A DNA stretch of 64,000 bases from SIG565 sp045613385 (GCA_045613385.1 JAZLAW010000008.1:16856-80855), one strand, 5' to 3'; counted from the first letter of the stretch, positions 24,117-33,366 are shown. The notes: a model not told the origin generated them from the sequence alone. Numbers and translations are program-made.

Positions 24117-25289
24117 TTACATAAAGAAATTAAGAATCAAGCCACCCGCAATAACCGATGCAATCTGACCCGAAACATTAACACCGATTGAATGCATAAG
24201 TAAGAAGTTGTGCGGGTCTTCGGCAAGTCCCATCTTGTGAACAATACGACCTGACATCGGGAAAGCAGAAATACCTGCCGCACCAATCATTGGGTTTATT
24301 TTCTTCTTTAAGAATATATTCAAGAATTTTGCAAATAAAACGCCGCCTGCGGTATCAAATATGAATGCAACAAGGCCGAGTCCCAAAATAAGCAACGTAT
24401 CAGGAGCCAGGAATTTTTCAGCAGTCATTTGAGAAGCGATAGTTATACCTAAGAATATGGTAATTAAGTTTGCAAGTACTTTTTGTGCAGTTTCTGAAAG
24501 TGAATCCAACACACCGCACTCACGGATTAAGTTACCGAACATAAGGAAACCGATGAGCGACACAGAAGCGGGGGCCACAACACCTGCAACGATGGTAATA
24601 ATAATCGGGAAAAGAATCTTTGTAATTTTCTTAACTTCTTTAGTTTCATAAGGCATACGAATCATACGCTCTTTTTTGGTTGTAAGAAGTTTAATAACCG
24701 GCGGCTGAATAATAGGAACGAGCGCCATGTACGAGTATGCCGCAACCATTATAGCGCCAAGATAATTAGAGCCCAATTTATTTGCTACAACGATTGAAGT
24801 CGGGCCGTCTGCCGCACCGATAATAGCGATTGAAGCCGCATCATTAATCGGGAAGAAAATTGATGCAAGACACAGTGTAAAGAAAATACCAAACTGTGCA
24901 GCAGCACCGAATATCATAAGTTTCGGATTAGCAAGTAATGGGCCAAAGTCAATCATTGCACCTATACCAATGAACAAGATGAGCGGGAAAAGTTCATTCG
25001 CAATACCGGCTTCAAAAAGCGTGGTGAGTGCGCCGTGTTCCGCTTCGAGACCTTCAGGAGACAATGCACCGCTTATTACTTCAACAGTTTTGTCTACTCC
25101 ATCCTGGAAAAATCTTGTAATAGCGCCCGAACCGGGTATATTAACAAGAATGGCGCCAAAGCCGATGGGTAATAACAAGGTCGGTTCCATTTCCTTTTTT
25201 ATTGCAAGGAAAATAAGAATTCCGCCGATTAACCACATAACAACCTGTTGCCAGGTAATGGTTAATAGATTTTCGTATAAAATTTCCAT
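24117..25289 (-). CDS. oadB: Sodium-pumping decarboxylase beta subunit
   Basis: A 390-residue membrane protein of the OadB/MmdB/GcdB type. It carries out biotin decarboxylation coupled to Na+ export, using oxaloacetate, methylmalonyl-CoA or glutaconyl-CoA derived carboxyl groups. Motifs include the PIGFGAILVNIP block, IGIGAMIDFGPLLANP, IGAADGPTSIVVANKL and SAFPMSGRIVHKMG. Which acid is used depends on the alpha subunit, which is not in the window. The gene has its own promoter (TTGCAA 25351-25346, TATACT 25328-25323) and precedes the small OadG-like gene. Confidence 0.92.
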   Translation of the reverse strand: MEILYENLLTITWQQVVMWLIGGILIFLAIKKEMEPTLLLPIGFGAILVNIPGSGAITRFFQDGVDKTVEVISGALSPEGLEAEHGALTTLFEAGIANELFPLILFIGIGAMIDFGPLLANPKLMIFGAAAQFGIFFTLCLASIFFPINDAASIAIIGAADGPTSIVVANKLGSNYLGAIMVAAYSYMALVPIIQPPVIKLLTTKKERMIRMPYETKEVKKITKILFPIIITIVAGVVAPASVSLIGFLMFGNLIRECGVLDSLSETAQKVLANLITIFLGITIASQMTAEKFLAPDTLLILGLGLVAFIFDTAGGVLFAKFLNIFLKKKINPMIGAAGISAFPMSGRIVHKMGLAEDPHNFLLMHSIGVNVSGQIASVIAGGLILNFFM

Positions 25290-25322
25290 TTTGTATTTCT
25301 CCTTTTTTTAATCAACAAAGGT

Positions 25323-25351
25323 AGTATACCATATTTTTCTGTGCTTTGCAA
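25323..25351 (-). promoter_or_regulatory. Promoter of oadB
   Basis: Minus strand TTGCAA (25351-25346), 17-base spacer, TATACT (25328-25323), 34 bases before the start codon. Confidence 0.65.
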
Positions 25352-25352
25352 T

Positions 25353-25390
25353 AAATAATCCCCGAACTTATCTGAATTCGGGGATTATTG
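25353..25390 (-). terminator. Terminator of the rnf operon
   Basis: 13-bp stem AATAATCCCCGAA (25354-25366) / TTCGGGGATTATT (25377-25389), directly past the rnfB stop. The T tract is short on the minus strand. Confidence 0.7.
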
Positions 25391-25392
25391 TT

Positions 25393-26178
25393 TTATCTTG
25401 AAACAATGCACTTGACAGGACAAGCTTCGGAGCATTCGCCGCAACCCGTACAAAGAACAGTATTTATAACTGCCAAATTGTTTTCAACCCTTATAGCACC
25501 CGCTTTGCATACCGTTTCACACTTTTTACAGCCCATACACGCCACGGCACAGGCCTTACGTGCTACCGCGCCCTTATCTAATGAGGAGCATCCAACTTCA
25601 TATTTTTTATCATTGGGCAGAATGTCAATTATTCTTTTTGGACAAGCAGTTGCACATTTTCCGCAACCTAAGCATTTTTCTTTGTCAACTACTGCCACCC
25701 CATCTGTAACGGTTATCGCACCGTAGTCGCAAACCTTTACGCAGTCGCCAAGTCCCAGGCACCCGTATTTACAAGATAGCGGTCCTTTATACAAAAGATT
25801 TGCCGAAGCACAACTTGCCGCACCGCTATAGGCAAATTCGGTTTTTGCTTTATCTATACCGTGACTGCACTTGACAAATGCTGTCTTTTTCTCGGTTACA
25901 ACATCGGTACCCAATATATCCGACATTTGTTTTGCCGTCGCGTCTCCGCCGGGTATACAAAGGTTTGGAGCCGCCGTGCCTTCTGCTACGGCCGCGGCAT
26001 ATCCGTCACAACCTGAATATCCACAGGCACCGCAGTTAGCACCGGGTAGACATTCTCTTATCTTTTCCTGCTTTTCATCGGTAGGTACATCCATAAACTT
26101 TGAAGCCAGGGAAAGAACAACGCCAAGCAAGACTCCTATACCACCGATAATGAGTGTTGCATATAAAATACCAGTCAT
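25393..26178 (-). CDS. rnfB: Rnf complex ferredoxin-like subunit RnfB
   Basis: A 261-residue iron-sulfur subunit that takes electrons from ferredoxin. It has an N-terminal membrane helix (residues 5-25), a four-cysteine cluster domain (CLPGANCGACGYSGCDGYA) and several C-terminal 4Fe-4S motifs (CLGCGKCATACP, CMGCKKCETVC, CTGCGECSEACPVKC). It faces the cytosol. Last gene of rnfCDGEAB, with a three-base gap to rnfA. Confidence 0.95.
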   Translation of the reverse strand: MTGILYATLIIGGIGVLLGVVLSLASKFMDVPTDEKQEKIRECLPGANCGACGYSGCDGYAAAVAEGTAAPNLCIPGGDATAKQMSDILGTDVVTEKKTAFVKCSHGIDKAKTEFAYSGAASCASANLLYKGPLSCKYGCLGLGDCVKVCDYGAITVTDGVAVVDKEKCLGCGKCATACPKRIIDILPNDKKYEVGCSSLDKGAVARKACAVACMGCKKCETVCKAGAIRVENNLAVINTVLCTGCGECSEACPVKCIVSR

Positions 26179-26181
26179 ATC

Positions 26182-26763
26182 TTAACCCCCTATTCCTACA
26201 AATCCCAAGAAGGAAAGGGAAACTATTGAAGCCGCAATCAAGGTTATAGGTAATCCCTTCAGAAATTCAGGAACGTCGGCGGTTTCAAGTCGGGAGCGAA
26301 CACCGGCAAAAATTATCATAGCCAACATAAAACCAAGACCGGCCGCCAGGGCATTTACAAGGGAAAGCACAAAACCATATCCCTTTGTAAAGTTAAGCAA
26401 TGTGATACCAAGCACCGCACAGTTTGTGGTTATAAGCGGAAGATAAATACCGAGTGCATTATAAATTGATTTTATATACTTTTTAAGTACAATCTCTAAA
26501 AACTGTACGATTGATGCAATTACCAGAATAAACAGAATTGTCTGCAGATACTGAAGACCAAGCGGCGCCAAAACATAAGCATACAAGGGGTACGTAACAG
26601 CCGTTGCTATAATCATAACCGCCGTTACAGCAAGACTCATACTAAATGCAGTTCCAACTCTTTTGGACGTTCCAAGAAACGGACAGATACCCAAAAACTT
26701 TGAGAGAATCATATTTTCAGTTAGTAGTCCCGCAAGTAAAATAGAAACTATCGCACTAATCAT
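26182..26763 (-). CDS. rnfA: Rnf complex membrane subunit RnfA
   Basis: A 193-residue protein with six transmembrane segments, homologous to RnfE and NqrE. TENMILSKFLGICPFLGTSKRV near the start and LPLITTNCAVLG later are diagnostic; their cysteines hold an iron-sulfur cluster between RnfA and RnfE in known complexes. It overlaps rnfE by four bases. Confidence 0.95.
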   Translation of the reverse strand: MISAIVSILLAGLLTENMILSKFLGICPFLGTSKRVGTAFSMSLAVTAVMIIATAVTYPLYAYVLAPLGLQYLQTILFILVIASIVQFLEIVLKKYIKSIYNALGIYLPLITTNCAVLGITLLNFTKGYGFVLSLVNALAAGLGFMLAMIIFAGVRSRLETADVPEFLKGLPITLIAASIVSLSFLGFVGIGG

Positions 26764-27434
26764 TGTTCACTACCCCCTGATTCACACATTTCTTTCATAG
26801 CACAGTCGCCACAACCCGTACATTTAACGGGTTTTTTACCCATCTTTTCGGCCAACTTATTGGAAAGAGCAATTAAAATTCCAAATACAAAGAATCCGCC
26901 GGGTGGGAGAAGCATAACTATCATCGGGTCAATAAAGCCTGTTGTTACAGGGAGTGAAAATACAGTACCCGCGCCGATAATTTCTCTGATGGCACCCATC
27001 AGAGTCAGTGTTGCAGTAAAGCCTATACCCATACCGATACCATCAAGCACACTGGGTATTACGGCATTTTTAGAGGCGAACATTTCAGCTCTGCCTAAAA
27101 TTATACAGTTTACAACTATAAGTGGCAGATAAATACCGAGTGCCGAATAGATGCTCGGCAAAAATGCCTGAACGAGCATTTGTACCACCGTTACGAAACC
27201 TGCAATAATTGTTATATATGCCGGAATTCTCACTTTCCTCGGTATAAAATTACGAAGCAAGGATATAACGAAATTTGAACCCACAAGAACTAAGGTTGCA
27301 GCAACGCCCATACCGATACCATTTATAGCCGCTGTGGTGAGCGCTAAAGTAGGACATGTGCCAAGCACCAGTCGCAAAACAGGATTTTCTTTTACAATAC
27401 CGTTAGTAAGGTAGGAAACATATTCTTTTTTCAT
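26760..27434 (-). CDS. rnfE: Rnf complex membrane subunit RnfE
   Basis: A 224-residue six-helix membrane subunit paired with RnfA. NGIVKENPVLRLVLGTCPTLA and LPLIVVNCIILGRAE are the matching cysteine motifs. The cytosolic end has an additional CTGCGDCAMKEMC cysteine cluster, a C-terminal extension seen in some Clostridia. It overlaps rnfG and rnfA by one and four bases. Confidence 0.95.
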   Translation of the reverse strand: MKKEYVSYLTNGIVKENPVLRLVLGTCPTLALTTAAINGIGMGVAATLVLVGSNFVISLLRNFIPRKVRIPAYITIIAGFVTVVQMLVQAFLPSIYSALGIYLPLIVVNCIILGRAEMFASKNAVIPSVLDGIGMGIGFTATLTLMGAIREIIGAGTVFSLPVTTGFIDPMIVMLLPPGGFFVFGILIALSNKLAEKMGKKPVKCTGCGDCAMKEMCESGGSEQ

Positions 27435-28087
27435 TACTGCACCTCCCCTACTGCGCCGTCTGCGGTTATCTCAAGATATTTATTAAGTGCTGTAAACGCT
27501 TCATCAACACAAGCCTTTACCGCCTTTGATGTTATTGTAGCGCCTGTTACTGCATTCACTTCGTTCTTTTCAGAATCGGCGCCGTTTTTAATGACCGCAA
27601 CACCTTCGGTTTTACCTATAAACTGTTCATAAAAATCCGGTTTTGTTGTATTCTGACCAAGGCCGGGTGTCTCATCGGCCGCGGACAAGATATTTATAGC
27701 GATTATTTTTTTATCAAGGGATAATGCTGTCATAATTTTTACATCCCCACCGTAACCTTTATTCACGGTTTCGACTATATAGCCAACAGTTTTGTCGCCC
27801 TTTCTTGCTTCGAAGAACGAAGTATCTTCATCCTGTAAAAGCAATGAATTGTCTATTCTTTTGTACTCATCAGCTACAACAAGTGCTTCCATAGCACTCT
27901 TACTTGCCGCTTTTTCCATTTCTTGAATTTTATCTGCTGTTATAAGGTTTGTAACCGATAAAATAAGTGATACAACAAGACAGATGGCACCGAGTTTCCA
28001 GATAAGAGATAAAACATCATTGTTTTTCTTTGCAAACCCAACCGTTTTCAACCAAAAAGAACGCAGAGTTTCTGAAATTTTACTCAT
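27434..28087 (-). CDS. rnfG: Rnf complex flavoprotein RnfG
   Basis: A 217-residue subunit with one N-terminal membrane helix (about residues 28-48) and an extracytoplasmic domain carrying covalent FMN. The attachment threonine lies in AVTGATITSKAV (about residue 180). It relays electrons between RnfD and the RnfA/E pair. It overlaps rnfD by four bases. Confidence 0.95.
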   Translation of the reverse strand: MSKISETLRSFWLKTVGFAKKNNDVLSLIWKLGAICLVVSLILSVTNLITADKIQEMEKAASKSAMEALVVADEYKRIDNSLLLQDEDTSFFEARKGDKTVGYIVETVNKGYGGDVKIMTALSLDKKIIAINILSAADETPGLGQNTTKPDFYEQFIGKTEGVAVIKNGADSEKNEVNAVTGATITSKAVKACVDEAFTALNKYLEITADGAVGEVQ

Positions 28088-28998
28088 TTACTCTCTGCCT
28101 CCCATCCAAACGGTTTAGGACCGGTAAGTGTATTTATATGCGGTACCAAAAGATTCATTACAAGTATCGCATAAGATACCCCTTCGGGCAGAGCCGCAAA
28201 ATTACGGATAACTACAGTTATAACGCCGCAACCGATACCGAAAATAAGTTTACCCCATTTAAACGTAGGACTTGTTACATAATCGGTAGCCATAAAGAAT
28301 GCGCCCAGTATCAAACCGCCACTAAGTATGGCTTTTATCGGGTCGGCTCCTATTATTAGTGAGAAAACAAACACAGTACCAATAAAAGATACCGGTATTA
28401 TGGGTGAAATTACACGACGGAGTATAAGATAAATTCCGCCGAGCGTGAGCATTAGCGCCGATATCTCACCGATTGAGCCACCGTGCATTCCAAAAAGCAA
28501 CTCACGTACAGAGTATCCAACACTGTCGGCCAAAGGTGTTGCCGAAGAAACCGTATCGGTAAACGGCTCTAAAAATCTTGTCATAGCCGCAGGGAATGAT
28601 ACTGTCAGTACAATTCTTGCGGTGAGAGCCGGATTGGCAAAATTATGACCGATTCCACCAAACATCTGCTTTACAACTATAATTGCAATGGCACTACCGA
28701 GCGCCGCCATCCATACAGGCAGACTCGAAGGCAGATTGAGAGCCAATAAAAGCCCTGTAACCACCGCAGATAAATCACCAAGCGAATTCTGTTTTTTAAG
28801 CGCTTTGTTCCATATAAACTCACTTAAAACTGCAGATACTATACATACCACAATCATAAGTGCTGCTTTTAATCCAAAAATCACGGTGCCGTAAACGGCG
28901 GCAGGGATTAAAGCTATTATTACATCCAGCATTATTCCGGTTGTAGAAAAATCTGAATGTAAGTGAGGTGAAGAAGAAACTGTCAGATTATTTCGCAC
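28084..28998 (-). CDS. rnfD: Rnf complex membrane flavoprotein RnfD
   Basis: A 304-residue membrane subunit homologous to NqrB, with about nine hydrophobic segments. Covalent FMN is expected at the threonine in SSATPLADS (about residue 155). GGIGHNFANPALTAR and ILGAFFMATDYVTSP are family motifs. Together with RnfA/E/G it forms the ion-translocating core. It overlaps rnfC by 11 bases. Confidence 0.95.
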   Translation of the reverse strand: MRNNLTVSSSPHLHSDFSTTGIMLDVIIALIPAAVYGTVIFGLKAALMIVVCIVSAVLSEFIWNKALKKQNSLGDLSAVVTGLLLALNLPSSLPVWMAALGSAIAIIVVKQMFGGIGHNFANPALTARIVLTVSFPAAMTRFLEPFTDTVSSATPLADSVGYSVRELLFGMHGGSIGEISALMLTLGGIYLILRRVISPIIPVSFIGTVFVFSLIIGADPIKAILSGGLILGAFFMATDYVTSPTFKWGKLIFGIGCGVITVVIRNFAALPEGVSYAILVMNLLVPHINTLTGPKPFGWEAESK

Positions 28999-30319
28999 TG
29001 TTAATCCCCCTTAAAATACTTTTTGCGGTACGCATTGTCTGTGTCAGCGGTCTTCCTGCAGGACAGGTAAAACTGCAACATCCGCATTCAATACAATAAT
29101 TGATATTTAACTTTTCAAGTTTTTCGTTCAATCCCAGCCTTACCGCCGTTTCTGTAGCGGCTGGTGTCAAATTCATAGGACAGGCTTCGGCGCATTTGCC
29201 GCAACGGATACAAGGAGTCGTGATAACCGGTGCGCCATCCATAAATGCTAATATTGCATTATTCTGCTTTGTTATAACAGCAGAGTCACTCGTAACGGCA
29301 ACGCCCATCATCGGTCCGCCGTAAAGAATTTTTGCGGGTGACTCATCGGTCTCACAAAAATCCAGTACATCTTTTATCGCTGTGCCGATAGGCACACGTA
29401 CATTCTGCGGTTTACGAACGGCATCGCCATCCACTGTGACACATTTATATGTAATGGGCTCACCCGTTTTTACATAACGGCACAAAACTGCAACACTGGT
29501 AATATTCATAACAAGGCAACCTACATCAGCAGGTAGTTTTCCAAACGGTATTTTTCGCTTGGTAGCGGCATAAACCAAAACCTTTTCCGCGCCCTGTGGA
29601 TAACGAGAATGCATTTTCATAATTCTTACCGAATTATCGCAGTCGCGCTTGTCGGTTGCCACTTCATAAAGTTTTTTTATGGCTTCAGGCTTGTTGTCTT
29701 CAATACAAATAATCACATTTTTAATGTTCAGTTTTTCTTTTAAGAGATACACGCCATCGATAACATCATCGTGTTCTTCCATACAGGTACGGTAATCACT
29801 GGTAATATACGGCTCACACTCTGCGGCATTTACAATAAGTGTATCTATCTTTTCATACGCTGCGAGTTTGATGTGCGTCGGGAAACCGGCACCACCAAGA
29901 CCAACAAGTCCGCAGTCGCGGGATGCCTTTACTAAATCATCCGCTGTTTCTATTATTGGTGGGGTGAATTCTGCTCTTTGCATCCTGCCATCCGATTCAA
30001 TTACAACTGCAGGTGTCTTGTCACCGCCCACGCCGAATATTTCTGTAAATCCGGTCACCTTACCCGAAACACTCGAATGTATCGGTACAGCAAAATTCTG
30101 TTGGCTATCCCCTATTTTAGTGCCGACTAAAACTTCATCGCCGATATTAACCAGACAGTCACATACCGCACCTATGTTTTGCTTAAGCGGAATTGTAACG
30201 GTAGCAGGTGTAGGTAAAACCACACTCTCTTGCTCTGCAGTATGTTTGCGGTGCGGAATTCTTAAAGCACCTAAAAACCTACCGACAGGCTTAAGTATTT
30301 CTTCAGGATTATATTGCAT
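28988..30319 (-). CDS. rnfC: Rnf complex NADH-side subunit RnfC
   Basis: A 443-residue peripheral subunit that passes electrons to NAD+ through FMN and two 4Fe-4S clusters (CIRCGKCAEACP and CIECGCCSFTCP near the C-terminus). GLVGLGGAGFPTHIK is the nucleotide/flavin-binding glycine motif. ATG 30319 follows AAAGGAG by nine bases; a longer frame to 30355 lacks a ribosome site. First gene of rnfCDGEAB, the usual Clostridia order, with its promoter just upstream. Confidence 0.95.
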   Translation of the reverse strand: MQYNPEEILKPVGRFLGALRIPHRKHTAEQESVVLPTPATVTIPLKQNIGAVCDCLVNIGDEVLVGTKIGDSQQNFAVPIHSSVSGKVTGFTEIFGVGGDKTPAVVIESDGRMQRAEFTPPIIETADDLVKASRDCGLVGLGGAGFPTHIKLAAYEKIDTLIVNAAECEPYITSDYRTCMEEHDDVIDGVYLLKEKLNIKNVIICIEDNKPEAIKKLYEVATDKRDCDNSVRIMKMHSRYPQGAEKVLVYAATKRKIPFGKLPADVGCLVMNITSVAVLCRYVKTGEPITYKCVTVDGDAVRKPQNVRVPIGTAIKDVLDFCETDESPAKILYGGPMMGVAVTSDSAVITKQNNAILAFMDGAPVITTPCIRCGKCAEACPMNLTPAATETAVRLGLNEKLEKLNINYCIECGCCSFTCPAGRPLTQTMRTAKSILRGINSAK

Positions 30320-30367
30320 AAATTTTACTCCTTTAAAATTGGGTTCTATGTACAATTTTACATAATA

Positions 30368-30396
30368 ATTATACTATAGTCGACAAAAATTTACAA
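30368..30396 (-). promoter_or_regulatory. Promoter of the rnf operon
   Basis: Minus strand TTGTAA (30396-30391), 17-base spacer, TATAAT (30373-30368). It lies back to back with the zur promoter. Confidence 0.72.
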
Positions 30397-30403
30397 GTAA
30401 TTG

Positions 30404-30450
30404 TTGACAACCTTGTTTTTTTGTGTAAAAATATAAAAATGAAATTCATT
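30404..30450 (+). promoter_or_regulatory. Promoter and candidate Zur box of the zinc operon
   Basis: TTGACA (30404-30409) is followed by an A/T-rich -10 region (TAAAAA 30426-30431). Immediately downstream AATGAAATTCATT (30438-30450) is a near-perfect palindrome of the kind bound by Fur-family repressors. This suggests zinc-dependent autorepression. Confidence 0.55.
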
Positions 30451-30470
30451 TTCAAATTGGGGTGTTTATA

Positions 30471-30890
30471 ATGCATTCATCAGACGGTTACAAAACACGG
30501 CAACGTGAAATAATTGAAAACTGCCTTAAAGAAAACCGTAATATTCATATGACTGTAGACGATATTGTATTATCTTTATCAAAGAATAATGCGCCTGTCG
30601 GCAGAACTACCGTTTACCGTACCCTTGAAAAGATGGTAAAGGAAAACAAAGTAAGAAAATATGTAACAGGTAATAATGATAGTGCCTGTTTTCAGTATTT
30701 AGAAAAATATAATGACTGTCATAATCATTTTCACCTTAAATGTGTAGATTGTGGAAAACTTTTACACGTTGACTGTGAGAAAATAAATCAATTATCAAAG
30801 CATATAGCCGATGAACACGAGTTCAGTATTGATATGCTGCAGACCGTTATTTACGGCAAATGTAAGATGTGTGGAGAAGGACAAAAATGA
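30471..30890 (+). CDS. zur: Fur-family zinc uptake repressor (Zur-like)
   Basis: A 139-residue metal-dependent repressor. The N-terminal winged helix contains APVGRTTVYRTLEKMVKENKV, and the C-terminal dimer domain has HNHFHLKCVDCGK and CKMCGE, the structural zinc cysteines. ATG 30471 is nine bases past GGGGTG; the GTG at 30462 lies in the ribosome site. It heads an operon with the zinc ABC transporter genes, so Zur is the best reading; Fur and PerR are alternatives. It overlaps znuA by four bases. Confidence 0.88.
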   Translation: MHSSDGYKTRQREIIENCLKENRNIHMTVDDIVLSLSKNNAPVGRTTVYRTLEKMVKENKVRKYVTGNNDSACFQYLEKYNDCHNHFHLKCVDCGKLLHVDCEKINQLSKHIADEHEFSIDMLQTVIYGKCKMCGEGQK

Positions 30891-31786
30891 AAAAAATAGC
30901 CTTGGTTTTAGTTTTTATAATTCTCTTACTTTGCGGTTGTTCGCAAACACCAAAAGATAATGATAAACTAAAAATTGTTGCAACAAATTTTAGTTGCTAT
31001 GATTTTTCACGCGCTGTAGCGGGAGCTGATGCCGAGATTACTATGCTTATACCACCGGGAACCGACATACATTCCTTCGAGCCTACGGCACTGGATATTG
31101 CAAAAATCAAAGAATGCGATTTGTTTATATATGTGGGCGGTGAGAGTGATAACTGGGTTGATAAAATACTCACCGGTTTAAATAAGGATGAAAACAAAGT
31201 GCTTAATCTTTTTAAAAAACTTGGTATTAGTAATGAACACTCCCACGAAACAGATGAGCATATATGGACTTCTCCGGAAATTGCCATAAAAATTGTTAAT
31301 TTAATTTGCGATTCATTAAGTAGCGCAAATAACAGCGAAACCCTAAAATACAAAAATAACGCGGAAGAATATGTGAAGAAAATAGAGAGCGTTGTGTCAT
31401 ATACCAAAAGTGTTGTTGAAAATGCAGAGCATACTCATCTCGTTATTGCCGACCGTTTTCCGCTTAAATACTTTACAGAATTTTATTCGTTGAAAGTAAC
31501 TGCAGCTTTTTCAGCCTGTGACCACGAAACAGATATCGACCTTAATACTGCCGCCGCACTTATTGAAACCGTAAAAAAAGAAAAATTATCAAGTATTTTT
31601 ATAACCGAGTCGGGAAACCGTTCTTTAGCTGAAGCCATTAAGAAGAGCACCGGTGCCGAAATACTTACTCTACACTCTTTGCAGAACATTTCATCAGAAG
31701 ACCTTAAAAACGGCGAAACTTTTGTTACGCTTATGCAGAAAAATGCAGAAGTTCTACGAAAGGGACTTACACTATGTCACTTATAA
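30887..31786 (+). CDS. znuA: Zinc ABC transporter substrate-binding lipoprotein
   Basis: A 299-residue cluster A-I binding protein. It has a lipoprotein signal (LLLCGCS, lipid cysteine at about residue 19), TDIHSFEPTALDIAKI with a metal histidine, a short histidine-containing loop (NEHSHETDEHIWTSP) and a later ESGNRSLAEAIKK. The metal is zinc by context (Zur-like regulator) although manganese proteins are related. ATG 30887 overlaps the regulator stop as ATGA and is preceded by GGAGAAGG. Confidence 0.9.
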   Translation: MKKIALVLVFIILLLCGCSQTPKDNDKLKIVATNFSCYDFSRAVAGADAEITMLIPPGTDIHSFEPTALDIAKIKECDLFIYVGGESDNWVDKILTGLNKDENKVLNLFKKLGISNEHSHETDEHIWTSPEIAIKIVNLICDSLSSANNSETLKYKNNAEEYVKKIESVVSYTKSVVENAEHTHLVIADRFPLKYFTEFYSLKVTAAFSACDHETDIDLNTAAALIETVKKEKLSSIFITESGNRSLAEAIKKSTGAEILTLHSLQNISSEDLKNGETFVTLMQKNAEVLRKGLTLCHL

Positions 31787-32475
31787 ATATTAAAAATTTA
31801 TCAAAAAAATTCGGGGATGACTATGTCCTTAATAGTTTAAATTTCACTGTAGATAAGGGAGATGCACTCTATATTGTCGGTGAAAATGGCAGCGGTAAAA
31901 CAACCCTTGTAAAAATACTTTTAGGTATAATCCCCGCAAGTAGCGGTGAAATTGTTTTCGAAGAAAACTCAAGAAACTCTGTAGGTTATCTTCCGCAGCT
32001 GCCGACAATACAGTCAGATTTCCCGGCAAGTGTATTCGAAGTAGTTCTTTCCGGAACACTCAGTAAAAAAACCTTATTTTATACCAAAGAACAAAAACGG
32101 ACCGCACTTAAAAATATGGAAAAACTCGGCATAGCCGAGCTCGAAAATAAATCATTCCGTGAATTGTCAGGCGGACAGAAACAACGTGTTCTTCTGGCTC
32201 GGGCATTGGGTTGTAAAAAAGACATTCTGTTGCTAGATGAACCTCTGACCGCGCTCGACCCGTTGGCAACTGCGCAATTCTATGAACTTCTGGAAGATTT
32301 AAGGAAAATCGGTATCACACTAATTATCATCTCCCACGATGTAGACTGTGCAGTAAAATACGGAAACAAAATTCTGCATTTGGGCGGTAAAGAAACCTTT
32401 TTCGGCACAAATGAAGAATATATCCATAGTGAAATCGGTAAAAGAATTTTAAAGGGAGGCCATACACATGATTAA
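31774..32475 (+). CDS. znuC: Zinc ABC transporter ATPase
   Basis: A 233-residue ATP-binding subunit: Walker A GENGSGKTT (about residues 37-45), signature LSGGQKQR, Walker B ILLLDEPL and the switch histidine in IISHDVD. It overlaps znuA by 13 and znuB by eight bases, a compact operon producing a stoichiometric transporter. Confidence 0.93.
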   Translation: MSLINIKNLSKKFGDDYVLNSLNFTVDKGDALYIVGENGSGKTTLVKILLGIIPASSGEIVFEENSRNSVGYLPQLPTIQSDFPASVFEVVLSGTLSKKTLFYTKEQKRTALKNMEKLGIAELENKSFRELSGGQKQRVLLARALGCKKDILLLDEPLTALDPLATAQFYELLEDLRKIGITLIIISHDVDCAVKYGNKILHLGGKETFFGTNEEYIHSEIGKRILKGGHTHD

Positions 32476-33280
32476 TACCCTGCTCTCCTTTTTTGAGTAT
32501 GATTTTTTCATATACGCACTAATTACGGGAATATGTATATCACTCTGTGCCGCGCTTCTTGGTGTAAGCCTTGTGCTTAAGCGCTTTTCTATGATTGGGG
32601 ACGGTCTCTCCCACGTTGGATTCGGCGCCGCCGCAGTGGCACTGTCTTTTGGGCTGACACCGCTTTATATAACATTACCCGCTGTGTTGGTTGCCGCTTT
32701 TTTACTGCTCAAATCAGGTGGCGGCAAATTTTTAAAAGGCGACTCTGCCGTAGCGCTTATATCGTGCAGCGCTTTAGCCATTGGATACACTGCCATAAAA
32801 ATTGCGGGTGGCGGAAGTATAGATATAAACAGTTATATGTTCGGCAGTATTTATACGGTGGGATTTAGCGATATGCTGCTTACCGTTATCATCTCGGTAG
32901 CTGTGATTTTGCTGTACATCATTTTTTATAATAAAATCTTTTCGGTTACGTTCGATGAAGACTTTGCAAGTGCCACAGGTATAATGGTTTCGCATTACGA
33001 TACACTTCTTGCCATTCTTACAGCTGTAGTCGTGGTGATAGGTATGAAAATGATGGGCGCCTTACTCATTTCCGGGCTCATCATCTTCCCTGTTCTATCG
33101 GCAGTCCGCGTATGTAAAAGTTATAAATCCGTAATAATTTTATCCGGTGCGGTGTCGTGTTTTAATTTTGTTATGGGACTTATATTTTCACTAATTATTA
33201 ACTCTTCTCCCGGAGCAAGTGTTATAATTGTCAGTCTTTTTACTTTTGTAATTTTCACAATAATACGAAAATTTTTATAA
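32468..33280 (+). CDS. znuB: Zinc ABC transporter permease
   Basis: A 270-residue membrane permease of the ABC-3 type with eight to nine hydrophobic segments. The motifs SLVLKRFSMIGDGLSHVGFGA near residue 40 and GALLISGLIIFPVLSA in the second half are characteristic. Last gene of zur-znuACB. No hairpin terminator is seen before the tRNA promoter 30 bases downstream. Confidence 0.93.
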   Translation: MINTLLSFFEYDFFIYALITGICISLCAALLGVSLVLKRFSMIGDGLSHVGFGAAAVALSFGLTPLYITLPAVLVAAFLLLKSGGGKFLKGDSAVALISCSALAIGYTAIKIAGGGSIDINSYMFGSIYTVGFSDMLLTVIISVAVILLYIIFYNKIFSVTFDEDFASATGIMVSHYDTLLAILTAVVVVIGMKMMGALLISGLIIFPVLSAVRVCKSYKSVIILSGAVSCFNFVMGLIFSLIINSSPGASVIIVSLFTFVIFTIIRKFL

Positions 33281-33308
33281 AATAAAATAAAAAAGTTATA
33301 AAAAAGAC

Positions 33309-33360
33309 TTGAAAAGTCATAATATTTATTGTATAATATTTAGGCACTCTGTTGAGTGCC
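33309..33360 (+). promoter_or_regulatory. tRNA promoter and leader hairpin
   Basis: TTGAAA (33309-33314), 17-base spacer and TATAAT (33332-33337). A small hairpin GGCACTC / GAGTGCC (33343-33360) then occupies the short 5' leader removed by RNase P. Confidence 0.75.
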
Positions 33361-33366
33361 ATATAT

